A stretch of 22,517 nt of DNA, taken from assembly GCA_046484975.1 (NCBI GenBank), contig JAWOHX010000087.1:1-22517 (forward strand). Direction: 5' to 3'. The notes beneath the pieces were generated by a model, which saw only the letters and a list, made by a program, of their open reading frames with translations, was not told the DNA's origin and searched no databases. The first letter of the stretch is position 1, and the number at the start of each line of letters is the position of its first letter. The position numbers were made by a program, and so were the translations under genes. Source of the stretch: JAWOHX01 sp046484975 (GTDB lineage Bacteria; Bacillota; Clostridia; DUPQ01). Positions 14,956-22,517 of the stretch are shown here, in pieces.

Positions 14956-16986
14956 TCAAATCGGGATAATGCCCACCGTGGAGAGGTCGATTGCCCTGAA
15001 ACCGATGCGCAGGGCGGGGGACTGGGGGTCCAGTGTGAAATCCCCGTTCCCCGGGTCCGCAAACAGGGGGTCTTCGACGATGGTGTTTTTGTCGTTTCCG
15101 GACGCCTGCCATTGATCCAGGGGGATTTTTTCCCCGGACTCGTAATCAGACTTGAATTTCTCGAATACAAGCCCATTCTCCACGCTGTAAGACCAGAACA
15201 GGTTGAGGTCGCTTTCCAGAACCCCCGGATTCGCCGTCACGGTGTATATGAGGGGGTGGGCGCCGGCAAAGATGTTTCGCTGCAACAGGACCCTCCTGTG
15301 TTTTTCACTCAGGGTGATCCGGCACTGGGCGCTGTTGGACATGGCAAAGATATTGTTGGTGATCAGGTTCCCGCTGCCATAGTGCTGATGGAAGCCGTTG
15401 CTGTTCATGCGGTGGCAGATATTGTTCTCCACGACGATGTGGGAGCTGCCCTCATCCAGGTAAATGCCCCATCCCCCGTAGTTTTTGTCCGTGATGTCGT
15501 GGATGAGGTTGCTTCGGATGATGGTTCCGGGCTGGACACCAAGGGTATAGATGCCTCCCATGTCGCTGAGGACACCTTTGCCAAGGTCATGGATGTGATT
15601 GAACTCGATGATGTTGTTCCGGCAGGCATTGGGCTGGTATCCCCAGGTCCATCCGCAGGAGACGGCGGAATAGTAAAGGTCATGGATGTGGTTGTGGGCG
15701 ACCAGGTTGTCGTGGCCCTGGCGGATGATGATGCCGATGGAGGCCTTGTAGATGATGCCAAGATGATGGAGATGGCAGTTGGTGATGCGCAGGTAGCCTG
15801 TGGTTTCCTGCTCATCCTCGCTGCCAAAGGCATGGATTCCTCCCCCTCCCAGGTCGTGGAAGGTGCAACGGTCCACGGTGACATGGCGGCAGCCATTGCC
15901 GATCCTCATTCCGTATTGCCCGAGTTTCGTGAAGACGCATCCTTCGAAAAGGATATGGCCGCAGTGCTCCAGTTCCACCGCTCCGGAAAGGAATATCTCC
16001 GCCTGGGGGCTCGTTGCGTACAGGACAGGCTCGAAACTCCTTTTGAAATAACCATCCTCCATGGTGATGCCGTCTTTTTTCTCGCTGCTGTACAGGAACG
16101 TGATTTTGGAGAATGTTTTGTTGGAGGCATGTGAAAGAACGACCAGTTTCTCCCGGACGGGGCAGACCATGTCCGCATCCCCGATGCTTTCCCCTGCCAA
16201 GGGTATGTAGTAGAGAATTTTTTTCTTGGTGTCATGGTACCATTGGCCAGGCTTTTGGAAGGCTTCAAACACATTCTCAAAGACGCAGCCGCTGCTTTCT
16301 TGTATGACGCGTTGGACGCTCTTGTGCCGTGACTTGATGATGTTGTTTTGGAAATCCATCCACTCGATGGGCATCCGTTCATACACCCATTTGTGGGGGA
16401 TGAGAATTTCCACATCATTGAAATTATAGAAAGCAAGGACGCGTTTGTCCTTGTGTTTCAGGTAAAAGGTGCCCGTCTGCCAGGTGGCTCCAGGGAGCAC
16501 ATTGCCCTTGGCATCGTCCACGCTCTGGACATCCACGGTGGAGTCTTCCGGATACAGGGGCCTCTGAGCTCTCCGGCCATTGACGAATAGCTGCCTGAAC
16601 TTATGGTTGAAAGGAATGTCCGCATACCAGACATCCTTCCTGTCAAGCTTGCCTTTTCTCAGGTTTTCAATCCGAATGCCTCCGCTGAATGCCACCTCTT
16701 CATCTCCATAGGCTGTGATCTCAAGGGGGAAATGGTCGCCCTCATGGAAAGAGATGGGCTTGTCCAGGTAGTATTCGCCTTTCCTGAGAATGATCCTTGC
16801 ACTGTCATAGGCAGACAAAGTGGAGACCAGCCCGGGTCCGGTCTTGTCCTGGGACATCCATTCCGGCCGGGTTTTCGCATAGTACATTTTCAAAGCCTCC
16901 CGGATGGTTCCCAGGGGGGAGGAAAAGCCGCCGTCGTTGCCATCATTCCCTTCGGGGGAGACATGGATTTCCAGGCATCTGTTCAT
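14956..16986 (-). CDS. Right-handed parallel beta-helix protein, GH141-like
   Basis: 676 residues. The N-terminus (EIHVSPEGNDGNDGGFSSPLGTIREAL) and RIILRKGEYYLDKPISF are typical of pectate-lyase-fold carbohydrate-active proteins. VWYADIPF..FRQLFVNGRRAQRPLYP is strongly reminiscent of GH141, whose known members include an alpha-L-fucosidase and a xylanase. Beta-helix coils follow: CTFHDLGGGGIHAFG, NLVAHNHIHDLYYSAVSCGWTWGY, GGWGIYLDEGSSHIVVENN and NLITNNIF. No signal peptide is present, unusual for a fold often secreted, so it probably acts on imported material. AAGGAG is 7 bases before the ATG and overlaps the stop of the URO-D gene 11 bases upstream, so both are one operon. Enzyme class inferred; exact activity unknown. 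Confidence 0.8.
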   Translation of the reverse strand: MNRCLEIHVSPEGNDGNDGGFSSPLGTIREALKMYYAKTRPEWMSQDKTGPGLVSTLSAYDSARIILRKGEYYLDKPISFHEGDHFPLEITAYGDEEVAFSGGIRIENLRKGKLDRKDVWYADIPFNHKFRQLFVNGRRAQRPLYPEDSTVDVQSVDDAKGNVLPGATWQTGTFYLKHKDKRVLAFYNFNDVEILIPHKWVYERMPIEWMDFQNNIIKSRHKSVQRVIQESSGCVFENVFEAFQKPGQWYHDTKKKILYYIPLAGESIGDADMVCPVREKLVVLSHASNKTFSKITFLYSSEKKDGITMEDGYFKRSFEPVLYATSPQAEIFLSGAVELEHCGHILFEGCVFTKLGQYGMRIGNGCRHVTVDRCTFHDLGGGGIHAFGSEDEQETTGYLRITNCHLHHLGIIYKASIGIIIRQGHDNLVAHNHIHDLYYSAVSCGWTWGYQPNACRNNIIEFNHIHDLGKGVLSDMGGIYTLGVQPGTIIRSNLIHDITDKNYGGWGIYLDEGSSHIVVENNICHRMNSNGFHQHYGSGNLITNNIFAMSNSAQCRITLSEKHRRVLLQRNIFAGAHPLIYTVTANPGVLESDLNLFWSYSVENGLVFEKFKSDYESGEKIPLDQWQASGNDKNTIVEDPLFADPGNGDFTLDPQSPALRIGFRAIDLSTVGIIPI

Positions 16987-16997
16987 CAGGGTTCTCC

Positions 16998-18056
16998 TTA
17001 TTTCTTATAGCTCCCGACCGTCCGGGCATAGGCCATGATGTTCTCCCATGGCACCTCGGGTTCCAGCATATGGGTGGGGGCGCAGAACAGGCCCCCCTTC
17101 TCCCCGGCGATGTCCAGGTTCCGGATGACTGCAGCCGCCACATCATCAGGGGTCCCGAAGGGCATGGTGGACTGGGTCCCGATGGTTCCCTTGAAAGAAA
17201 TCCTGTCCCCATAAAGACCAAACAGTTCCCCAAAGTCCATGCATTCGGGCTGCACCGGATTGAGCACGTCGATGCCGGCCTGGATGAAATGGGGGATCAG
17301 TGGCTTGACGAATCCGCAGGAATGGTATTCGATGATCACATCCGGGTTGATTTTACGCGCGGAAGAGATGATCTTCGTGAAACGGGGCTTGATCCACTCG
17401 CAGTACATGTCCTCGCTCATCATCAGGGAATGCTGCATGCCCACATCGTCCCCGGTGAGAATGATGTCCACCCCGGCTTTTGTGAAAACCATGGCCCTGT
17501 GGCAGGAGATCTCAGTGATCCTGTCCAGGTGCAAACGGGCCAGGTCGGGTTCCAGGACCATGTCGGACATGAGCTGCTCCATGCCCCTGAGGTACCAGCC
17601 GATTTCCCAGAGGGTGCAACCCATGTTGGCCTTGGCCGCATATCCTTTCTTTTGGATGGCCCGGACATCCTCCCGGATATGGGACTCCCGGGCATGAAGG
17701 TAGTCGGGATAGGGATATTCCATGAATTCATCAGAACGGGAAAAGGCTTCCATGGGATGCCTCATGTAGGTCATGTGGGCACAATCCTCACTGCCGGGTT
17801 CCCGGGCAACGCCCCAGTTGTCAATCTGGGTTCCCTGCGCCAGGCTGGGATAGTATCCGGCATGGTTTTCACTCTTCACCAGAAGGTCCCGGACAAAGAT
17901 CTCCGGGAAGTCAAAGAATTCGGAATAGGGCAGGTCGGACCCTGTTTCCCTGTGATAGGTTTCAACCAGTGAAGGGCACAGGTCGAAATGGCAGGGGGCC
18001 TTCGCGTAGCCCTTTTTTCGATAGAGGTTGAGCAGATTCTCCCTTGGTGTCATCAT
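16998..18056 (-). CDS. Uroporphyrinogen decarboxylase superfamily protein (paralogue 1)
   Basis: 352 residues with the URO-D TIM-barrel fold shared by haem-pathway HemE and the MtaA/MtbA-type methyltransferases. It is not HemE-like at the N-terminus. The hallmark barrel-end motif EYHSCG carries His245 and Cys247, Zn ligands in the methyltransferase branch, followed by IDVLNPVQPECMDF and KGTIGTQSTMPFGTPDDV. The start is ATG 18056 (MMTPRENLL): AAAGGA lies 10 bases upstream, whereas the farther ATG at 18110 overlaps the promoter and would precede the transcript start. It shares an operon with the beta-helix gene and diverges from a second URO-D gene. No corrinoid protein is nearby, so methyl transfer is possible but unproven. 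Confidence 0.85.
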   Translation of the reverse strand: MMTPRENLLNLYRKKGYAKAPCHFDLCPSLVETYHRETGSDLPYSEFFDFPEIFVRDLLVKSENHAGYYPSLAQGTQIDNWGVAREPGSEDCAHMTYMRHPMEAFSRSDEFMEYPYPDYLHARESHIREDVRAIQKKGYAAKANMGCTLWEIGWYLRGMEQLMSDMVLEPDLARLHLDRITEISCHRAMVFTKAGVDIILTGDDVGMQHSLMMSEDMYCEWIKPRFTKIISSARKINPDVIIEYHSCGFVKPLIPHFIQAGIDVLNPVQPECMDFGELFGLYGDRISFKGTIGTQSTMPFGTPDDVAAAVIRNLDIAGEKGGLFCAPTHMLEPEVPWENIMAYARTVGSYKK

Positions 18057-18097
18057 GCGGATCCCATCCTTTTCATCGGCTGTATGATTTCCCATCC

Positions 18098-18126
18098 ATT
18101 GTATTTTCATTGAATATGGGTGTCAA
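18098..18126 (-). promoter_or_regulatory. Promoter of the minus-strand URO-D/beta-helix operon
   Basis: On the minus strand: perfect TTGACA (18121-18126), a 17-bp spacer and TACAAT (18098-18103). Transcription should start near 18092. It interleaves with the plus-strand promoter at 18110-18138. Confidence 0.8.
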
Positions 18127-18138
18127 GGAATATATAAT
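18110..18138 (+). promoter_or_regulatory. Promoter of the plus-strand URO-D gene
   Basis: TTGAAT (18110-18115), a 17-bp spacer and perfect TATAAT (18133-18138). Transcription should start near 18145, about 25 bases before the ATG at 18170. The -35 lies within the spacer of the opposing promoter. Confidence 0.8.
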
Positions 18139-18169
18139 GTCAGGTATGAGATGACAAGGGGGAACCTGC

Positions 18170-19162
18170 ATGGATTCAAGAGAACGGGTGAACGCGGCCA
18201 TGGTCTTTCAAAAGCCCGACAGGGTGCCATTGCAATACCATCCATCACCCAGGGGATATTACGAGTACGGGGAAAAGATGAGGGAGTTGTTCCGGAAATA
18301 CCCTTACGATTTCGACGAGGATGTTTTGGACCAGCCCGTACCGGTGCCACCGGCTTATGCCTTCAACGAAAAAGGGGAATACCATGAGTTGAAACGGGAT
18401 GAGTGGGGGGTCCTATGGGAATACCGGATCTTCGGCATCCAGGGGCATCCCCTGGAGAGGCCACTGGATGATTTTTCTGCACTGGGGAACTACCGGATGC
18501 CCCCCAACAGGACGGTGGAAAAGAAAAATACAGACAAGTACCTGTTGAAAGGATGGGGGAGCCTTCTCGAGAAGCTCATCGCCCTCAGGAACTATGAGGA
18601 TGTGTTGATGGACCTCCAGACCGACAGCCCGGAGATCAACCGGCTGGCGGACATGCTGGTGGAGCATCAGCTCCGGGACATCGACAACCTTCTGGCGGCA
18701 GGGGTGGACTCGGTGCAGTTCGGGGATGATTTCGGGACCCAGTATGACCTGATCCTTTCACCAGCGGTATTCCGCAGGTTCTTCAAGCCCAGGTTCGGGA
18801 CAATGATCGACAAAGTGAAGAAAGCCGGGAAAAAAGTCCACTTTCATTCCTGTGGGGCAAACGACAAGATCCTGGAGGATTTGAAAGACCTTGGCATCGA
18901 TTCCTATTGGCCGCAATTGACGGCATACGATACAGCCGATCTTGCCAGGAGGCTTAAGGAATACAAAATCGCCTGCGCACTCCATTTCAGGGGGGACATC
19001 ATGAACCATGGCACGCCGGAGGATGTCACCCGGTGGGTCAATGAGACCAGCGCCCTGTTCGATGTGCAAAACGGAAGCGCCTGGTTCTATATCGAGATCG
19101 ATGACGGGTTTCCCTATGAGAACACGGTGGCCTTGTTCGAGGCCGTCGATAAAAACAGGTGA
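18170..19162 (+). CDS. Uroporphyrinogen decarboxylase superfamily protein (paralogue 2)
   Basis: 330 residues of the URO-D/MtaA-like TIM-barrel superfamily, starting MDSRERVNAAMVFQKPDRVPLQY, the usual R-x-R-V..AL/M-x-H-x-x-P-D-R-VP pattern. GDDFGTQYDLILSPAVFRRFFKPRF and VHFHSCGANDKI (His226, Cys228) are family hallmarks, and IACALHFRGDIMNHGTPEDV closes the barrel. AAGGGGG precedes the ATG by 7 bases. It appears to be a single-gene transcript. It resembles the divergent 352-residue protein only at the fold and motif level. Function could be cobamide-linked or direct methyl transfer, or an unknown sugar-cluster role; HemE activity is unlikely since no haem genes are nearby. The stop codon lies inside the terminator hairpin of the opposing operon. 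Confidence 0.85.
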   Translation: MDSRERVNAAMVFQKPDRVPLQYHPSPRGYYEYGEKMRELFRKYPYDFDEDVLDQPVPVPPAYAFNEKGEYHELKRDEWGVLWEYRIFGIQGHPLERPLDDFSALGNYRMPPNRTVEKKNTDKYLLKGWGSLLEKLIALRNYEDVLMDLQTDSPEINRLADMLVEHQLRDIDNLLAAGVDSVQFGDDFGTQYDLILSPAVFRRFFKPRFGTMIDKVKKAGKKVHFHSCGANDKILEDLKDLGIDSYWPQLTAYDTADLARRLKEYKIACALHFRGDIMNHGTPEDVTRWVNETSALFDVQNGSAWFYIEIDDGFPYENTVALFEAVDKNR

Positions 19163-19179
19163 AGTGTACCTTCACCTGT
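19151..19179 (-). terminator. Rho-independent terminator of the isomerase operon
   Basis: ACAGGTGAAG and CTTCACCTGT (19155-19164 and 19170-19179) form a perfect 10-bp stem with a 5-base loop. Read on the minus strand the stem runs into TTTTT, so it ends the operon at 19202-20931. On the plus strand no T-tract follows. The TGA stop of the plus-strand URO-D gene (19160-19162) is inside the stem. Confidence 0.85.
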
Positions 19180-19201
19180 CCCATGGTCCGTCTGAGTTTC
19201 C

Positions 19202-20083
19202 TTATGCCTGCCAGGCGGCTGCAATCAGTCTTTTCAGGTTCCGGTATCCCATCTCGATTCCTGTGAGGGGGTCTTCCAGGCCCTCGAATTCAATGGACAG
19301 GATTCCCTTGTAGTCATACTGCCTGATGATGTTCATGCACTGGGCGAGGGGAAGGTCCCCATGGCCGATGATGGCGCCGCGCAGGAAATTGCCGTTTCGG
19401 GTGAGAATCCATCCCGCGCCGGGATGGAAGGCGTTGCCGTCCTTCACGTGAAAGTCCTTGAAATGGACATGGAAGGCATAGGGGATGAGCCTGCCGGTGG
19501 CTTCTGCAGGATCCTCGTCCACGCACATGAAGTTGCCCACGTCCAGCAGGACCCCGAAGTTCTCATGATCCACCTCGTTGACCAGCAGCTCCACCCGGTC
19601 GCTGTCCTGGCAGAACCGCCCGTGGTTCTCCACCATGGTCCTGATCCCCAGGCCGGCGGCGTATTCTGTGATGGCCCGGCATCCCTCGGCGATGCGGATG
19701 AGTGTTTTTTCAAAACAGGCAGCCCCCGGGTCCCCCGCAAGGAAGCCGAAGGAGGCGTCATGGCGCATTTTATCCACACCGAGCGCTTTGGCCACATCCA
19801 CCTCGCCCTTCACCCTCTCCACCTCGGCGGGAAGATTCCCCTTGGACCCCTTGAGCATGTCCGCGCCGGTGGCATAATTGGCGATGATCAGTTCCTTCTT
19901 CAGGCAATAACCCTTTATTTTCTCCGCCAGCTGGAGCTTTGTGAAACCCTTCACCTCAGGCAGGTTGGAGAACTCGATGGCATCGAAGCCGATTTCCTTT
20001 GTCTTGTCAATCACCTGGAAGATATCCATGGATCCTTTGGCAAGCAGCCTGCTGTAGGCATATGAGCTGATCCCTGTTCTCAT
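19202..20083 (-). CDS. TIM-barrel sugar phosphate isomerase/epimerase (xylose isomerase-like)
   Basis: 293 residues of the AP-endonuclease-2/xylose-isomerase-like superfamily. These enzymes use a divalent metal for isomerisation or epimerisation of ketoses and related sugars. Likely metal ligands in order: Glu in TMVENHG, Asp in LLDVGNF, His in AFHVHFKDFH, and Glu in LSIEFEG. The N-terminus MRTGISSYAYSRLLAKG and FDAIEFS are family-typical. The ATG overlaps the upstream gene's stop (ATGA) and GGAGG lies about 10 bases before it, so the two isomerases are translationally coupled. Cytoplasmic; substrate unknown. Confidence 0.87.
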   Translation of the reverse strand: MRTGISSYAYSRLLAKGSMDIFQVIDKTKEIGFDAIEFSNLPEVKGFTKLQLAEKIKGYCLKKELIIANYATGADMLKGSKGNLPAEVERVKGEVDVAKALGVDKMRHDASFGFLAGDPGAACFEKTLIRIAEGCRAITEYAAGLGIRTMVENHGRFCQDSDRVELLVNEVDHENFGVLLDVGNFMCVDEDPAEATGRLIPYAFHVHFKDFHVKDGNAFHPGAGWILTRNGNFLRGAIIGHGDLPLAQCMNIIRQYDYKGILSIEFEGLEDPLTGIEMGYRNLKRLIAAAWQA

Positions 20084-20931
20084 GAGTGCTGTTCCTCCTT
20101 CATCATATTCTTCAAGAAAACCACTGCTTTTCTGATGTCTTCATACGGGTTTTCCCCAACCTCCCGCTCAATGGTCAGGAAACCCGAATAGCCGGTGTCC
20201 TGCAAGGCCTTCAGGTAAGAGGGGAAATGGACGTCCCCTTCTCCCAAGGGCGTCTCAATGAATGCCTCCGACCAGTTGCCGGCATGGGACATATACAACT
20301 CCTCGGGATTTGTTTTCCTCAGCATCCTGCCGTCCTTGGCATGGGTGTGGACGATGTAGTCCTTCAGGTTGCGGACCGCATCCACGGGATCCTCGCCGAT
20401 GACCATCACCAGGTTTGCCGGATCAAAGTTGACGCATACGTTCTTGGTGGAAAGGCTGTCCAGGAAATTCCTGAGAACGATGCTGGGTTCCGGCCCGGTC
20501 TCAATGGCAAAAAAGGCATTGTTCGCTGCGGCGTATTCCCCCAGGGTCTCGCAGGCCTGCTGAAGGATTGGAACCCTGGGATGGCTGGCATCCCCGGGAA
20601 TCACCCCGATGTGGGTGGTGACGATGCAAGAATCCAGGTCCAGGGCCAAATCGATGATCCTTTTGGACATCTCGATGCGGGCCGGGTTCCTGTCCGCATG
20701 GGCAAAGCCCCCGTCCCCGGGGTCTCCCACCAGGGCGGTGACGCACAGACCATGGGAACGGATGATGTCCAGCCATTCCCTCCTGCCTGCGGCATTCAGG
20801 TTCCCGGGGGACATTTCCCCCTCCACCGCATAGAGCTGGATCCCTGACGCCCCGATGCTTTTTGCTTTCACAATGCCCTCCCTGAGGGGCACCCGAAAGG
20901 AATCCACGATGACACCGATGTTGAAATGCAT
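20080..20931 (-). CDS. TIM-barrel sugar phosphate isomerase/epimerase (IolI/Hyi-like superfamily)
   Basis: 283 residues of the same superfamily as the next gene but distinct in sequence. It begins HFNIGVIVDSFRVPLREGIVKAKSIGASGIQLY. Candidate metal ligands are Glu in FFAIETG, Asp in VNFDPANL, His in VHTHAKDG, and Glu in LTIEREVG. A GGAGGAGG site lies about 8 bases before the ATG. It overlaps the following isomerase gene by 4 bases. This gene heads the operon; a -10-like TATAAGAT lies just upstream (about 20953-20960, minus) without a clear -35. Its role is probably a step in sugar or inositol-type interconversion; no substrate can be named. Confidence 0.86.
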   Translation of the reverse strand: MHFNIGVIVDSFRVPLREGIVKAKSIGASGIQLYAVEGEMSPGNLNAAGRREWLDIIRSHGLCVTALVGDPGDGGFAHADRNPARIEMSKRIIDLALDLDSCIVTTHIGVIPGDASHPRVPILQQACETLGEYAAANNAFFAIETGPEPSIVLRNFLDSLSTKNVCVNFDPANLVMVIGEDPVDAVRNLKDYIVHTHAKDGRMLRKTNPEELYMSHAGNWSEAFIETPLGEGDVHFPSYLKALQDTGYSGFLTIEREVGENPYEDIRKAVVFLKNMMKEEQHS

Positions 20932-21003
20932 AAAACCAGCCTCCTCCCCCCATATCTTATATGATTTTCATCCCTCATGCCAGACATATGGCACAAGTTC
21001 ATG

Positions 21004-21033
21004 AAAAAACCCCTGCCTGGGCAGGGGCTTTTT
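21004..21033 (-). terminator. Strong terminator after oadB, possibly bidirectional
   Basis: CCCCTGCC (21010-21017) pairs perfectly with GGCAGGGG (21020-21027). The hairpin is flanked by six A's (21004-21009) and five T's (21029-21033), so on the minus strand it ends in TTTTTT. It separates the decarboxylase operon from the isomerase operon. Confidence 0.92.
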
Positions 21034-21048
21034 GAACACGGAAGTCAC

Positions 21049-22236
21049 TCACCCCAACAGGGTGATGAGGATGCCTGCGGCGACGGCGGATCCGATGACA
21101 CCGGCCACATTGGGGCCCATGGCATGCATGAGAAGGAAGTTCTGGGGATTGGCCTGCTGTCCCACTTTTTGGGAGACCCTTGCGGCCATGGGTACGGCGG
21201 AGACACCGGCGGAGCCGATGAGGGGATTCACTTTTCCACCCGAGGTCCAGTACATGATCTTGCCGAACAGGACGCCGGCGGCGGTGCCCACGGCGAAGGC
21301 CACCAGCCCGAGGCCGATGATGTACAGGGTTTCCTTGGCCAGAAAACTGGCGGCGGTGGCGGAAGCCCCCACGCTGAGTCCCAGGAATATGGTCACGATG
21401 TTGATGAGCTCGTTCTGGGCGGTCTTGCTGAGGCGTTCCACCACACCAGACTCCCGCAGGAGGTTCCCAAGCATCAGCATGCCCACCAGGGGAGCGGCCT
21501 TGGGAATGATCAAGGTGACGAGAACAGCCACAAGGACAGGGAAAATGATTCTTTCCGCTTTCTTGACGGGGCGAAGCTGTTTCATCACCACCGCACGTTC
21601 CTTTTTGGTGGTAAGAAGTTTCATGATGGGGGGTTGGATGAAGGGAACCATGGCCATGTAGGAATAGGCTGCCACGGCGATGGGACCGAGCAAGGCGGGG
21701 GCAAGGATGCTGGCGGTGTAGATGGCGGTGGGGCCGTCGGCTCCCCCGATGATGGCAATGGCCCCGGATTCCATGGGGGAGAACCCCAGCAGACCGGCAC
21801 CGATGAAGGTGATGAATATGCCAAACTGAGCCGCGGCGCCCAGCAGGAAGCTCTTGGGATTGGCCAGCAGGGGACCAAAGTCCGTCATGGCACCGACACC
21901 CAGGAAGATGAGGGGAGGATAGATCCCTGCCTTGATTCCGATGTACAGGATGTCAAGGAGACCTCCCTCCTTCAATATCCTTGCATAGTCCACGTTCCCG
22001 GGATTTTCCCACAGGGCGCTGTTGAACACTTCGCCGAGGGGCAGGTTGGTCAGCAGCATGCCGAAGGCGATGGGAACAAGCAGGAGTGGCTCATATTTCT
22101 TTTTTATGCCAAGGTAAAGAAGAAAACACGAGATGGCGATCATGATGAGGATCCTCCACCAGTCCGCGGAAGAAATCAGCAAGGCAATCCCGGAGTTCTT
22201 GATCAGTTGTTGCAGGGCGAATATAAAGTCATTCAT
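21049..22236 (-). CDS. oadB: Na+-translocating decarboxylase, beta subunit
   Basis: The beta subunit is the membrane carboxybiotin decarboxylase and Na+ pump of oxaloacetate, methylmalonyl-CoA or glutaconyl-CoA decarboxylases. The 395 residues match the family, with about ten hydrophobic helices. The signature GAIAIIGGADGPTAIYTA and the conserved GVGAMTDFGPLLANP, GLSVGASATA and NPLIGSAGVSAVP segments are intact, as is the C-terminal NFLLMHAMGPNVAGVIGSAVAAG. AAAGGA overlaps the stop of the preceding gamma-like gene. Which decarboxylase it belongs to cannot be told, because the alpha and biotin-carrier subunits lie outside the window; oadB is used as the family symbol. Function: converts decarboxylation energy into a Na+ gradient. 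Confidence 0.95.
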   Translation of the reverse strand: MNDFIFALQQLIKNSGIALLISSADWWRILIMIAISCFLLYLGIKKKYEPLLLVPIAFGMLLTNLPLGEVFNSALWENPGNVDYARILKEGGLLDILYIGIKAGIYPPLIFLGVGAMTDFGPLLANPKSFLLGAAAQFGIFITFIGAGLLGFSPMESGAIAIIGGADGPTAIYTASILAPALLGPIAVAAYSYMAMVPFIQPPIMKLLTTKKERAVVMKQLRPVKKAERIIFPVLVAVLVTLIIPKAAPLVGMLMLGNLLRESGVVERLSKTAQNELINIVTIFLGLSVGASATAASFLAKETLYIIGLGLVAFAVGTAAGVLFGKIMYWTSGGKVNPLIGSAGVSAVPMAARVSQKVGQQANPQNFLLMHAMGPNVAGVIGSAVAAGILITLLG

Positions 22237-22249
22237 TTCATTTTATCCT

Positions 22250-22517
22250 TTAGCTCAGATGGGATTGGACCAGTTCGTTTCTGCCGGCCTGGTTCCATAC
22301 AGGGGAGTTGGATCCCGTCCTTTTGAATGAACGGACCTTGATCTCGCACTCGGCTGCCAGATGGCCCGAATCAAGGAATGCACTCACAGCAGCCGCAATC
22401 ACGGCGACCAGTTCATCCCCGGCCACATCCTGCTCCGGCTGGATTACCTCGGGCAAGGGTACAATGATCCTTTTCCTTTTGTCCATGTTCATGATCCTGC
22501 CAAACAGGAATATGAAG
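22250..22517 (-). CDS. OadG-like decarboxylase gamma subunit, 5' end outside window
   Basis: The reading frame stays open to the window edge: residues FIFLFGRIM precede the first visible ATG at 22492, so the true start lies beyond. The visible part is the end of a hydrophobic anchor, then a basic stretch (MDKRKR) and a soluble tail with DELVAVIAAAVSAFL and a final SPVWNQAGRNELVQ. That tail resembles the C-terminal part of Bacillota OadG/MmdD-type gamma subunits, small membrane proteins that hold the complex together. It ends 13 bases before oadB; the oadB ribosome site begins at its stop. Assignment rests mainly on this tail and on the neighbour. Confidence 0.75.
   Translation of the reverse strand, partial: FIFLFGRIMNMDKRKRIIVPLPEVIQPEQDVAGDELVAVIAAAVSAFLDSGHLAAECEIKVRSFKRTGSNSPVWNQAGRNELVQSHLS

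Noticed and set aside
15112..16134. Plus-strand open frame opposite the beta-helix gene
   Set aside because: Val/Ala/Asp-rich shadow of a clear coding frame, no ribosome binding site.
18057..18110. Longer N-terminus for the minus-strand URO-D protein (ATG 18110)
   Set aside because: The ATG lies inside the promoter spacer, before the expected transcript start; a ribosome site fits 18056 instead.
20977..22326. Long plus-strand open frame (449 codons) opposite oadB
   Set aside because: Antisense to a well-conserved membrane gene; the Gly/His/Asp-rich translation resembles no protein, and it begins before the terminator hairpin.

Overview
The window looks like chromosomal DNA of a strict or facultative anaerobe of the Bacillota (Clostridia-type). 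This is inferred from a Gram-positive-style LexA box in front of uvrB, strong AGGAG-type ribosome binding sites, sigma-A-like promoters in AT-rich gaps between moderately GC-rich genes, a DUF2089/LiaX-like/DUF4153 gene set, and a Na+-translocating decarboxylase. I see no tRNA, rRNA, CRISPR array, insertion sequence, phage gene or integrase. The content reads as ordinary, stable chromosome with a strong carbohydrate-catabolism accent.

Layout. (1) 1-954: the 3' part of a metallophosphoesterase-PHP fusion gene. (2) 1027-3000: uvrB with its own SOS-type promoter. (3) 3075-9326, plus strand: a probable five-gene operon of two Gfo/Idh/MocA oxidoreductases, a small nitroreductase-like flavoprotein, an ArsC/low-molecular-weight phosphatase-like protein and a GH38 alpha-mannosidase. 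(4) 9307-11470, minus strand: a MATE transporter followed by a Cof-type HAD phosphatase, converging on the mannosidase with a 20-bp overlap. (5) 11471-11635: an AT-rich divergent control region with an 18-bp perfect palindrome and consensus promoters. (6) 11636-14953, plus strand: DUF2089 regulator, SHOCT-like plus DUF4097 (LiaX/YvlB-like) repeat protein and DUF4153 membrane protein, a likely envelope-sensing module. (7) 14956-18056, minus strand: a uroporphyrinogen-decarboxylase-superfamily protein and a GH141-like parallel beta-helix protein. (8) 18170-19162, plus strand: a second URO-D-family protein, whose promoter is interleaved with that of the first. (9) 19202-20931, minus strand: two overlapping TIM-barrel sugar isomerase/epimerase genes. 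(10) 21049-22517, minus strand: the beta subunit (oadB) and the 3' part of the gamma subunit (oadG-like) of a Na+-translocating decarboxylase, ended by a strong terminator.

How the genes may work together. Regions 3 and 7-9 encode soluble, apparently cytoplasmic proteins without signal peptides: two sugar dehydrogenase-type oxidoreductases, two sugar isomerase-type barrels, an alpha-mannosidase and a beta-helix carbohydrate-active protein. Together they suggest intracellular breakdown of imported mannose-containing or modified oligosaccharides. Oxidoreductases combined with TIM-barrel isomerases also occur in oxidative (keto-sugar) glycoside cleavage. No sugar transporter or dedicated sugar regulator lies in the window, so substrates cannot be named. 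The most unusual points are the phosphoesterase-PHP fusion, the 19-residue-period DUF4097 protein in the envelope-sensing module, the interleaved divergent promoters between two URO-D paralogues, the apparently leaderless MATE mRNA, and the phosphatase gene translationally coupled to the mannosidase.
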